A stretch of DNA of 64,000 nt from Plecoglossus altivelis. Taxonomy: Eukaryota > Chordata > Actinopteri > Osmeriformes > Plecoglossidae. Both the position numbers and the translations under genes were made by a program. This document shows positions 37,276-49,315 of the stretch, piece by piece. Position 1 is the stretch's first letter. Each line of letters starts with the position of its first letter. The notes below the pieces were generated by a model. It saw nothing but the letters and a program-made list of their open reading frames with translations, searched no databases and was not told the origin of the DNA. The stretch lies in assembly GCA_036571765.1 (NCBI GenBank), contig BROE01000012.1:10517075-10581074 (forward strand). Direction: 5' to 3'.

Positions 37276-38677
37276 AGCTACACTCCTCCATCCTTTAGTG
37301 ACTGCGGTAAACCGGGTGCCTTCAGACATTCAGCCAACCAGAGACTGCCGTTCTACCCCAGTCTCGCACCCAGCAATTATGTAGCAGAAGCCTAACTTAA
37401 CGAAAAAGCTTGAGGTTGCACTATTTTTAATGTTCTGTTTCCCGTCCTGCTTCTTAAGTCAGTGGATGTCTACAGACCCCCCCACCCCCCCTCCACCTCC
37501 AACACACCTTTCAGCTTGTATGGAACATCCTATCACAGCTAAACCCTCAGTGTAAACAGTAGTTTGATAGAATCTAAAGCACTTCGATCGTGCCCAGTCA
37601 AAGTGGCCATATGTAATGAAGGAGAAATGTTAATGTAATTTTTTGTGAGGGAGTGCACCCCCCCCCCTCCTCTTTATATACCTCATTATAATTTGACTCT
37701 GCTTTCGCTAGGAGGTTGTCATATAGCTTTAGTTCTAGGGAAGTGGATTTTGGAACAATGCTGTGCTAGAGCTGAGTAGCTTTGCCTGCAACAAAATCTG
37801 AAATATCTTTATGAACTCAGATCTCCTGACCTCACTCAATATCAAGTATTGTGTGAAAATTCATTTACTAAGTCTAATCTGTGAGCTGTCAAATGCATTG
37901 AAGTGTAATACTTTTTTTATATAACTAATTCTCATCAGGCCTCAGAGTATACTTAGGTACTATATGACGTGATGCAGTGGTTAGCTTATAGAATGTTTGT
38001 AGCGAGAGTATTTTGACGATAATTCTGTTTTCACCCAAAGCATTAATACACATGTCATCAAGCCTGTCAGTTGCACTATCCCAAACAGAGATTGTTAACC
38101 CTGTAGCTCCTTCTATCCCCTTTGATGCACATCCTTAGTTCCCCTTTCCTGTTGTAAATCTAGTTCCTCCTATTAGGTGCAATACGTTTATCACAAATCT
38201 TTAAATCTATCTATATTAGAACAATGCTACTTTTCTTGTTGACGTTCCGAAGACCGGCTGATATGGATCTTAAGTCACATTGCAGTATCACTTTTTTTGT
38301 ATGTTTGTATGCAGGTGTGTGTGTGAGTCTAAGGGAGTAAATATACTCATTTGGAGTTCTTCTGTCTTCAGATTCTTTGACACTGAGACTGTATTTACTT
38401 TGTTAGTTGACAGATACATTGTCTTGGGTTTGAAAAGCAGCTGTTTAACCTGATCCCAGGATTGGTCTCGTGGGTTATGGGGCCCCACAGCATGTGTGCC
38501 TGTTTGTAAGTCATTCTGTGATTGCTATTTCAACATGGGAGGAGGGCCTCTGTCAAGTCAACTATACAACCATACTCCCTCAGTTGAAGTACTTGGTGCT
38601 ATGTATACTTGCTGTCATGTTTCCTCCTAAGTGTTTTTATATTTGCCCCTACAGATGTAACAGACTGTCACTAGAAC

Positions 38678-38683
38678 AATAAA
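38678..38683 (+). terminator. lcorl: Polyadenylation signal, PALI isoform of lcorl
   Basis: AATAAA about 1.4 kb after the PALI stop. The intervening 37276-38677 is 3' UTR with no coding signal. The opposing ncapg signal lies 108 bp further on. Confidence 0.75.
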
Positions 38684-38790
38684 GATTCTTTTGTTATATA
38701 CATGGTAGCATTTGTTACAGACAGTGGAATGTCTGTCATTATCCCTTGAAGTTATTCTGCATGCAAAACCACAATTTGTTCAAAGATTGT

Positions 38791-38796
38791 TTTATT
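38791..38796 (-). terminator. ncapg: ncapg polyadenylation signal
   Basis: AATAAA on the minus strand (TTTATT on plus), about 240 bp after the ncapg stop codon. Confidence 0.75.
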
Positions 38797-39036
38797 GACA
38801 TAAAAGAAACGAAAGACAGAGCATTGGGATGCAAGTTAAGAATGAAATCCATGGCCAACACCCATTTCTGACAAACATACTTTCCTACTACTAGACAGCC
38901 CCCCCCCCCCTCAAAACTAACCCAATTTCCTCATTTGCACCATTTTGTTCATATATATAGTTGAGATGGTACCCAGGTCTTGGATACACCACCTGACATG
39001 ATGTGGGATGGTTGACCTGTGGGAACCACATCTGAC

Positions 39037-42000
39037 CTATGATGTGTTGGCCTCCTGGTTGATAAGAGCGCTGAGGTCTAGCCGGGTCTTCTCCAGAGCT
39101 GCAGTTTTGGCCCTGCGAGACAGCCGAACAGCTGAGACGGAATCCGGGACGTTCTCCCCATCACTGAGGAATAGTGAGAGGGAACGTTAGAGGCATGAAA
39201 GAACAGGAGGCGAGTCAGGTAGAGGTGTGAAGGTGGCAGAGGCGTGAAGGTGGCAGAGGTGTGAAGGTGGCAGAGCGTCTCCCTCACCTCTCCTCTGAGG
39301 ACTCTGCTGTTCTACTACACTTCTTTGATCCTTTGGCTGTGGTGGCTTTTCTCTGGCCTGCACACACATTTAATTAGATGTATTTGTTTTCATGACAACT
39401 GTTATAATGTGATCTGTACTGTAGCTCTCAGACGTAGGGGATTTACCTCTTTTGGGTCTCTTGACTGATTTGGATGGATCTTCATTGGCAACCTCTGAAG
39501 GAGAAAACGAAAGCTTATCAGTGTCTTCTTGCCAGATTAACAGAGGTTTAAGGTACAAGTAACATTTTGACAGGGCGGCTCTTCTTAATCCACTTGGTAA
39601 TATTCCTATTAAAGTAGGTAATCGCTTTACAACAGAGCACCGTGAAGGGCTGTGTGGAAATCTTGTTAGGCACAGGGGTGGAGGGAAAGACAAATTGCTG
39701 CTAAGCTGAAAACAGACTGTTAGGATGTATTTCTGTACCGTCAGCGTTGACATCTAGCGGCTGCAGCGCTGTGGCATTGAGAAGCTCAGTCTGCTCCTTG
39801 GAGTCCACCAGCTGGCCAATCAGCTTCTCAACAGCACGGAGGCAAATACGATCCTTTACCACCTGGAGAGTGGAGGGGGGAGAAACAGGTAAGACTCCCA
39901 AAGCACACAGCTTCATCACAACAGTCTCTCATCCATGGATTTGAATCTGTTCAAAGGAAGGAAAACCAGGCGCTTTCTATTATTGTTTTGGACCAAATGT
40001 TTATTTGAAATAATGGAAATGTCGGGGGCGAAACCTGGGTATCATCTGGTCCATGACATCAGACCAGTTCAGTCCTTGAACTCTGAGTATGTTTGTGTTT
40101 ACCTGTGTGATCTGCTGCAGCAGAGACAGCAGGTCCCTCCGGCTGATCTCGTTGGGGCTGAGTTCCAGACAGCCCAGAACCTTAGCGTAGAGACGCACCT
40201 CAGGGGCGCTGGGGTCCCTCAGCATCTCCCCACACACACGCAGCGCCAGGTAGTCATGGACGTACACCTCCTGAGAGCAAGGAAGACCTGATGTTCTACC
40301 CGTGGCTCTCATTACTGTGTAACCACAGTTGGTCTACAGAACATCGTATCCATGTAATCATTGAGTTGAATAAGCTGGGGATGTTGACAAAAGGCTTTGT
40401 GGTACAGATGCAGTTCTTTGATTACAGGAAACTGAGGCTCTGATGACGGCAGAGAAGCTTGTTCTGTTGCGGCGTCATGGTTACCTCTGTGTTGGAGGGT
40501 CTGATGAGGCTGCTGGGACGTGTCAGCTCCACCAGGAGCTCGGCCACGTTGGTGACGTCCACCTCGGCCAGCGGAGACGTAGCGGGGGCATTCAGGAGGG
40601 TGCGCACGGTCGGCAGAAAGCACTCCTCCACACGCTCCTGGTTGGTCCTGGGGACACAGGCATGCTCTCTGTGTATTCTGGAGACTTCAGGGGCTGCCAA
40701 AATCCCTTCATTCTGTACGGTCTTGCTTTGTGTGTGTGTGTGTGCGCGCACATGCCGTACCTGCTCTCTCTGGCGTACAGCTGGAAGAACACACCCAGGC
40801 AGTGGCGTAGTCGGATGTCGTCCTCGGTGACAGGGTTGTACCATAGCAACACCAGGCGGGAGAGGAGTTTGGCGCTGGAGATGCGCCCAGAGTACATCAG
40901 CTTAGCCAGACCCTCCGACGTTTCTGTCCGCAGCTCTGACACCTACACATACCAACACATTCACAGATAAGAAACTCCATTATGATCTCTAAAGACAAAT
41001 CGCATGTGCACACAGACTAGCAAACACACACACCTCACTGTCTAGAAAGTCAGAGAGCATCTTCAGGATGCACTGGGCTGTGTTGTTGTCCTCCTCCCCC
41101 TTCTCCCCTGGACCTGGCTCCTCCTCCTGGCTATCGGACGAATGAGAGGGCAGGGCTGGCTGGGAGGAGGGGCTGGCAGAGAGCAGCTGGAAGCCGTACA
41201 GCAGCAGCAGATCGATGACAGCCCGCAGGGCGCTGATGCGGATTTTGATTTCGTCCAGCTGGGCGATCTACACACCCAGACACGAGGGAGGGTAGTGTTA
41301 GTGAGCGGGTCTGTGTTGGTGTGGGTTTGAGTTGGTCGGTGTGTGTTGGTTACCTGAAGCAGCAGCACCATGTGGGTGCTGGCCAGCTCTTTGCTGTGGA
41401 GAGCACAGGTGCCCAAACACACCACAGCCATGTTGCGAACAGCTGGATGGGCATTAGCTATGCTTGGCAGGATCTAAGAAAGAAGGGGAAACCAAAATGA
41501 GAATGTGAAGAGAAAGATGGAGAAGAAGAATCTGAGGTGGGTCAAAAGGTCATCTCATCGTGCTAGAAACTGATGACTGCCTCTTTGTGTTAAGATATGC
41601 CTGTTTAATGTTTAATATAGAAATGGAAATGAGATTACCAGTGAGGAGATGATGGCGCTCATAGTGGGTCCCATGCGGGTCTTGATGCTCAACTGCTTGA
41701 GGAGCTCAGCACACATGGTGAGACACCTCAGCAGAGTGTCTGGGTCGCTCTGACAGAGCCAGAACACACACACAGTGTAAGGGCACAAACTCAACAGAAG
41801 CTAGCCTATGGCTAATGGTTGTGTGTGTCTGTCTCGCACCTTCTCTGTACGTGTCTCCTTGTCTGGCTGGCTGCTCTGACTGGCCTCCTGCAGCATCTGG
41901 TTCCTCTGGTTCTCCAGCTGGATGATGGAGTCCTTCAACTGAGCAGCACGGCTGAACTCCTGCTCAGTGATGCACTCCTCCAGAGCCTGCTTGGCTTCCA

Positions 42001-44866
42001 GTATACGCACCTTCACCTCCGCCAGCTAGCAAGGGAGGGAGAGAGCAGGGGAGAGGGTGGAATGGAGAGAAGGACAAACAGTGGGTTTACAGCTTCAAGA
42101 GGTTGTGTAGTTTAATGGCTGAACCAGGAGAGAAGGAGGGGAAAAGGGTAGAGGATGGAAAGAAGAGATGGAAAGACAACTAGATGTGGGGAAGGTTTAG
42201 GTTCCTTGGGTTCCTCACCTTGACCTGCTTCCTGCGGTTCTCGTTCTCGTCCACCTGTGCAGTCACCGCCACAATGGGCTCTCTGACATCTGAGATGACC
42301 TCCGCCATCTGTCACGTTCAAACACAGACGTCACTATGTTTTCCACAAACTCTACAGCCTCTCTTCATGTGTGCGAGCGTGAGAAAAAGACCCACCATCT
42401 GGATGCGCCTGTGGTCATCAGAGATCAAGCCGAGGAGTTTCTCTGTGAGCAAGGAGACCAGGGAGGGGGGAGTCTGGGGCAGTCCCAGCATGTCCTGCAG
42501 CACAGCCACCACACGCTTCCTGAGGTACAGCAGCACAGGAACAGCAGGCCTTATTTACAGGTTTTATTACATGTACAGGATCAAGACGCCAGGGAGATCA
42601 CTTATAATAGTGTACAGCTTAGAATAGAGGCTAGACTATCAATACAAGACAAGCCCATCCCCTCTAGCTCTCCTCCCCTCTCTCACCTCCCCCCTCCAGC
42701 TCTCCTCCCCTCTCTCACCTCCCCCCCTCCTCGTTGGTGTCCAGGCAGCCTGTCAAGTGGATGAGCTGCTGGGAGATAAACTCCTTGGTCATGACCATCT
42801 CCAGCTGACCAAAGTCAGCCCGCTGCTCCTCAGACAGCACCGGCACGCTCTTCAAGTACCTGCAGTCACATCAGTCTCTCAGAATACAGCATTGGGAACT
42901 TTGGACTAACTATCAGAGTTCTGTTTCATGTATTACTCCTGAATAGATCAAACTTGAGGGTCTACTGCTTCCTTTAACACTGACTGCAGACTAGCCACAA
43001 AAGGACTAAGTGTTGACAGCCAGCTACGCTGGTTATTGCCCGTGGGGGCTGTGTTACCCATGGAGGTAGTCGGCGTAGATGGCTGCCTCTGGGAGGATCT
43101 GCTCCAGCATCTCGTCCCCCTCGTCGCCCTTGGCCTTCACAAACTCACACAGGGCCCTCCAGTACAGGATGCTCTCGCAGCTCAGGGCCTCCACTGGGAT
43201 GAGCCTCCTACACACACAAACACACACACTTTAACACCATAGCAGATGAACCCAAGAGAACACAGCCAAACACATTGCGTGCAGAGAGAGGTTGCTGTTC
43301 TGTGTGTGTACCTGTCATCCAGCTGAATCCTGTTTTGCAGCAGCTCGTCTGAGGGGGTGACCGTGAAGAGGGCGCTGAGCATCTCCAGGGCGGTCTGGGC
43401 ACAGTTCTCCACATCCAGCCTGTGGAGCAGTTCCAGCACATCGCCCTGCAGCAGACGCAGCCACGCCGGGAGCAGACGGCTGCGCAGCATCTCCCTCACT
43501 GCCTCTGGAACACACACACACACGGAGAGTTAGATACAATATCTGCAGGTCAGGCAAGGTCAGCAGAACTAGACTAATGCATTTAGACTGACCCCTCACA
43601 CACAAAAACGAACTAACGCACACACGCACACAATACCTGAACAGTCGTGCAGGCCTTGCTGCAAGAGGCTGACTCTTTGGGCGATGCTCAGTGCCCTGAT
43701 GTGAACCTTATCTGCCAAGACCTGTGGCAGAGGAAACGCACAGTGCCGTCATTCCTGAATCCTGACACCTTAAACTCCTATTACAATTGATCTGACTGCC
43801 AGAAACACAGCACATCCTGAGACAGAGAACGTGTGTCTACCTGGTATGCAAGTTTGCGGACGCTCTCCTTGACATCTCTTGTGCGCTTGAGGATCTTAGG
43901 CAGGGTGAGAGAGGACGGGGCGATGCAGGAGAGGACAGCTCGACGCACCTCTGGGTTGGCATCATTCTCAAGGATCAGCAGATATGCTAAAGAAAGAGTT
44001 CAGCGGACAGTTCAGCAGATACTCTGAACAGACACCGGGTGTGTATTGACAACCATGTGGCATGCGTGCTGGACCTTTGACAGTGGGGCAGTCGTAGTTC
44101 TGGGGCTCCTGGAGTCGAGCCATGGCCAGCGCAGCCTGGATGCGGACGTTGGGGAACTTGTCTGTGACGCGGACCAGCATGGCCTGGTGGATCCTGTCAA
44201 ACAGGTCGTCATCAATCTGGGCATTTTCGGCCATGCTGCCCAGGAGCTTGTTGATGAGCTGACACACACGGAAGCGTACTGCATGGCTGTTGGCTTTGTG
44301 GGCCTATTCAGAGAGAAACCATAGCACACGGTTAACACCATGAAACACACTGGATTGAGCCTATTGTTTTCAGTTGTTGACACATTTAAATGAACAATAC
44401 CCCCAACAAGAAGTTAAAGATGTAGTTCAAGAATGGATGCTCCTCCTCTTCCTCATCCTCCTCCTCCTCCTCTTCGTCTTCCTTGGGGGGAGACACGAAG
44501 CTCGTGGCGAACTTGGAGACAAACTCAATGACGTTCTCCACGGCCGGTTCGCGCTTGTACACAATCATGGCGTACTTCAGGTAGCTGACAAACTCGTCGT
44601 GGAACAAGGTCTTATCCTCCAACTTAAGTAAAGATGGAGAATCAATGTCTGATGAATTGATTGGTAAAGGTAAACAAAATATATACTGCTTTAACATGCC
44701 AACGTGAACCACCAACATCTGCGAGGGGGAGGTTTCCGTACTAACTGGACTAACTTACCTTGCTGTAACGGTTCTTTAAACTAGCCACTAGTTTAGCTTT
44801 GTTGTTATGTCCCTTCTGAGCGCGTTGAAACGCCTCTTTTATCTCCAATTCACTGTCCGCCGTCAT
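39037..44866 (-). CDS. ncapg: Condensin complex subunit 3 (CAP-G)
   Basis: HEAT-repeat non-SMC subunit of condensin I, which compacts mitotic chromosomes. With the kleisin CAP-H it forms the DNA-binding clamp. There are 21 exons: 44866-44759, 44622-44401, 44303-44075, 43986-43841, 43721-43637, 43504-43312, 43207-43058, 42859-42719, 42519-42396, 42308-42219, 42025-41840, 41749-41639, 41473-41354, 41267-41034, 40942-40761, 40647-40485, 40270-40103, 39862-39739, 39494-39447, 39357-39288, 39163-39037. They encode 1006 residues against about 1015 in human. Matches run end to end: YKREPAVENVIEF, LINKLLGSMAENAQIDDDLF, FPNVRIQAALA, LLQGDVLELLHRLDVEN, LWYNPVTEDDIRLRHCLGVF, DVTNVAELLVELTRPS and, at the C-terminus, RRAKTAALEKTRLDL. 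An acidic Glu tract sits at about residues 90-105. Donor 44075 reads GTCCAG, a weak consensus. Two smaller C-terminal exons carry the basic tail. Confidence 0.96.
39226..39276. repeat. 17-bp tandem repeat in an ncapg intron
   Basis: Three copies of GTGTGAAGGTGGCAGAG with one-base variation, between the last two ncapg exons. Confidence 0.9.
42665..42730. repeat. 32-bp tandem duplication spanning an ncapg splice donor
   Basis: Two copies of AGCTCTCCTCCCCTCTCTCA plus the following C-rich run, spaced 32 bp. Each carries an AG|GTGAGAG donor on the minus strand. The exon-proximal one (exon end 42719) keeps frame. Confidence 0.85.
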
Positions 44867-46565
44867 CTTTAGATTCGTTCAGTTAGCTGGAAACAGTTAA
44901 GTACAAACAAAACTGTTAGTCTACCTCATTTAAAACGACAGTGACATAATAACACCGAACAACCTAAGTTAGAGTCCTGGAACAGCTAAGCTCTTAGCTC
45001 TTAGCTTGACTAGCTACAGTAGCCTTGCTTGTTTTCCTTCAACATAGCCCCCACAGACTAGCCACTCCTCAACCTATGGGGCCTTGGCAAGTCTCCCCGG
45101 ACAAGACGAGCCGATGAATGTGTTAAAATTAAGAGCGTTGGTATTACACATGTATTACTTTAACATTATTACGCTAACGATGTTCAACAACTACAAGAAC
45201 ACTGTGTGGCATATGTGTACTTAAATCGGCATTTATTCACGGAATATAAGCAACTTCTGACCTTTTTGTTTTTGTCACTCGTCGTTTTTCCAGTTCCGCT
45301 GCCGCCTGATTTCAAATCCAACTGTCGATCTCGTGAGAAATGAAACCTAAGTGCGTGCCTACGTCACAGCGTCCGCCCTCTTCCATCATTCAGTTACTTC
45401 TGAGATCGCTCTCATTGTTGGATAACAAACCAAAAAAAAAAGGAAAAAAATAGCCTCGGCGTGTACATTACGGTCAATATGACAAATAAGAACTGATAGC
45501 TTCGATAATTTTAACAAATGTGGCTGAGTCATAGTGACGTATCCTTTTATTTTTCAAGCAACATCACATTTGAAAAGCTCACGAGAATGTCAGAAGGTTA
45601 TTAATGTGGGATCAGACATCTACCCTAAAAATAATAATAGCCATATCTAAATCAGTGTCTACAACTCGTGTGTTGTGCACTGTCAAGGCCGCAGCTGTTC
45701 GCTGGCAGTTGTAGCGAGGTCAGAACAAACGCACCCGTGGGAAGGGCACTCCATTAAAAAAAAGCATATAGCCTACATCCAACATTTGGGTCATGAAAAG
45801 TTAGTTTTGAAAACAATGTTGTCGTTGACGAGTAAGCACAGATGCACCGAACGGGTATGCATCCCATTCCCATGACCATCCCATTTCCAACAGAATCAGA
45901 CCATTTTCTTTTAGGCTACAGGGCTCGATTGGGTTCTGCAGGAATTTGGCAGTCCTGCAACACATGGACATAAACATCCTACCAATAATTATATTTTGAA
46001 TGCAATGCATCCAAATGAGCCTACACGAACTGAATGCATTTCGAATTTAATTATAGGCGACTGAGAATGATTCCATGTTAACGGCTAGTCTACTGTAGGC
46101 TATATCGTTGATACACATCAATACTGGGAGGGCGGGGCTGCACTGCAGCAGTGCGCGCGAGCTGTCTCCGGTAATGTTCCATGTACACACACCCTCCCCT
46201 GCCGCGAGACAGGTGGTTGTAACGCACGCCTTCATCCTCGAGTGCTCACAGTTAGAATAAAAAAACGACTGTCAGCAGAGATGGGTTTGTCGGCGCGAGC
46301 TCGTACCCGATGGAATTCCAGTCTGTGACCTCCGCGTTCACCGGGCGGACAGCGGAGGGGAAACTTGGCCACCGAGCGCACGAGGAGAGAAACCACACAG
46401 ACGTTTCGCACCATGTCGCTCGTGTTGCTATTCACTGCAGGGGAGTCTTACGTTTACAGACAAAGGAATGATTTACATGACTGATAGGCAAGGTCTGATT
46501 TGGAGGATTTTTCCGCGATTCGGTAGGATTATTCAGGCTGTCACCGGGAAGTTCCCTCTTGGGTT
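44867..46565. other. Divergent intergenic region between ncapg and fam184b
   Basis: About 1.7 kb. A possible ncapg 5' UTR acceptor (TTTCCAG|CTAAC, minus strand) lies just upstream of its ATG, so a noncoding exon may start near 45300. The fam184b side becomes GC-rich at about 46130-46560. No coding exon, RNA gene or transposon was recognised. Confidence 0.5.
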
Positions 46566-47388
46566 ATGGCTTCGGGCGCCGGCAAGGCGGCGCAGCCCCC
46601 AGGGCCAAGCGCTGTTAACGGGACTGCGGCAGAGTTCCAGAACATCGAGCAGGAGCTATATGACTACCAGATGCATAGCAAGATGTGCAAGAAGATAGCA
46701 CAGCTTACCAAGGTAAGACAGAACACTGGAGAATTTACGCGCCGTGCAGCCTGTAACGCAGCTGAATTTTGGATCGTGTCACAGTCATCATTATGTCCAA
46801 TACATTGAGTTCCTGACATGGTTTTGCTGCCTATGGGATAGAAGGCAGTTTTGTTGTCAAGCAAACACCAATGTTTGCCTACCCCGCCTCATCCCATTGT
46901 AGCCTACATAAGACCGAAACTTCAATTCAATTATTTTATTTTCTGTCGCGCTCTTGCACTCACGACTTCTCCAGCTCGCTTGTCTATCACTGCCGTTGAT
47001 ATCTAACTGCTAAGCCAACCGACTGACAGGTAATGCCATCATAGCTGCCAATCGATTAATGGGAAGCTGATCAGTCAATAGCCAGGCGTCAAGGTAAGAT
47101 AATGGTCAGGCTCAAGCATCTGAGAGTACAAGCTTGCCAACGACAGCTTCTACGTAAGCTACTGTATGTATTGAAATTCAGTATTGATTCTGTGATCTGG
47201 GAACACAAACTACAAGTTCCACCAAATAAGATTCATAACAAAACAGGAACAGAGTATCAATCAGATATTATTTGCTTGTGCTCTTTGTGTGCAATGTTAC
47301 TGTACTGTAAACCTCTATGCAAGCATGTGTGTAATTGTGTCTATCTATACGTCCAATGCACATCTTGCATGTGTGTGTGTGTGAGTGA

Positions 47389-47436
<48 letters not shown>

Positions 47437-48323
47437 AAGCAAGTGAGAGAGAGAGTATAGCCTAAAGCTTGAATATGGGGGAGGGTTGGCGATTCTGACG
47501 ATTACTGATGACAGTGCAGTTATCCTATCCCATCCCCCCGGCAGGGTTCACCTCTGCTCTGTGTTTGGTGTGCAAAAGTGTGTGAACGCTACCTAGGTGA
47601 GTCAAGTGCCTAGGTGTCATCTCACGCACACAGATTGTAAAGTCAGCATTTGTGTCTGTATGCATCAGGCGTGACTTTATAGGCAACCTTCACCTTGCAC
47701 TCCTGCCGGTCGCTCCCAGAGCTCTGAGCTCCCCATTACAACGCATTAGGGGCATCTCACTGGATATTGCAACTCCAGGGGCCTAGACGTATTGCTTCAG
47801 TCCATGACAGCAACCTGATTGGTCCAAGCCATTTACGAGACAAGCAAACCCTTTTTTGAAATATGAGCCCTTTCATTCAATGAGATGTTCTGCGCGAGCT
47901 CCTTCTCAGGCTGGTCAAGGATGAGCCTGGCAAACTGCGATTTTATCTGTTTGGGGGAGACGGAGAACTGGGTCATAGGCTGTAACCCTATATACCTCAG
48001 GCCCCCTCCCCACCCCTCTAGCTCTCTCTTATCCTCAGCACACCTCTGCACCTTGTGCTCAGCACTTAGCCTTCATCCACTTCTCACTGGGGTACTCCTC
48101 CCCTCATTTACTCAACGTACATGTGTATCTACCCCCCCATCACACACACACACTGCAGTCCTTTCAGTAAGTTCCCCTCTCATCTATGTGCCTGATCTGA
48201 GGCTCTCTTCGCTGGAGTCCAGAAGTGTAGTCTAAAGATAACCAACTATCAGGATGAAGTGTGTTTACATGGCAGAACAGATGAGAGGGAGGGATGGCCA
48301 GCTGTTCTAGCCAAGCTCGTACT

Positions 48324-48375
<52 letters not shown>

Positions 48376-49279
48376 GAGTCTGATGTAGGTGGGTGTCTAA
48401 CAGTGTGTACACTACTAACAATACATTCACATATCGCTTTCCGCTACAAAGAAATGTTACTGCAAAAGTCTCAAAGCTTTTCAGCACTATAGACAGAATA
48501 TTAATTTCACGCTTTGCTGACTGTGAAGTTATTGTCAATATGGAGGTCCACCGGCCTCCAACGCTACATGAATAACATTATCGACCCTGGGGATCGATCT
48601 GACGGCCTGGGGTAGGGATTTACTATAGCCAGAGAGGAGATGGGAGAGAAGGATTGGGCATCCAGATATGCCTGTCAATACAACAACCAATCATAGTTAC
48701 CGCTTCGCTTGGACAGAGAGGGACAGGAGGTGGATATCCAATCTCTACACTGGATACTCGGTCATAAATGTGCCTTTTTAGTGCCTGTCTGCCTTTTAAT
48801 CAGTGTGTCTCTTTCGTTCTCTCTGTCTCTCACTTATCAAACACACAGAAGTAGCCCATGTTGCATGCAAACATTTTTAGACCCAAACGTCACACTCTAT
48901 CACTCTATTCCCCCTTAAGTCATAGGTCAAAGTTTGTGACAGAGTGACATAATCAGATAGCTGAGGGCATGACGGCAGGCTGCATGACAGACAGGACAGG
49001 GGTGGGATTCAGGGTCTGGTATTTGGGCCAATGTCATTCGCTCGCTGGAGTCAAGGATTAGGTGTTGTAATACAGTCCAGGCCTCGTGGGCGAGGGTGTT
49101 GACACTAAAGCCACAGTGAGTGAGAGTCAGATTGGAACACAGAAGTACTCTTAGGCGGGAACATACACACACACACACACGCTGGCTGACACACACACAC
49201 ACAAACACACAGAATGTACAGCAGGGCTGTCACAGACAGAGAGGCGTCATGATAAAATATGAGCCTCCCGGGGTGTCCT

Positions 49280-49315
<36 letters not shown>

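Noticed and set aside
46047..46564. Extra N-terminal coding sequence upstream of the fam184b ATG
   Set aside because: The frame upstream has stops and no similarity. The ATG at 46566 gives the shortest lead to the conserved KMCKKIAQLTK segment.
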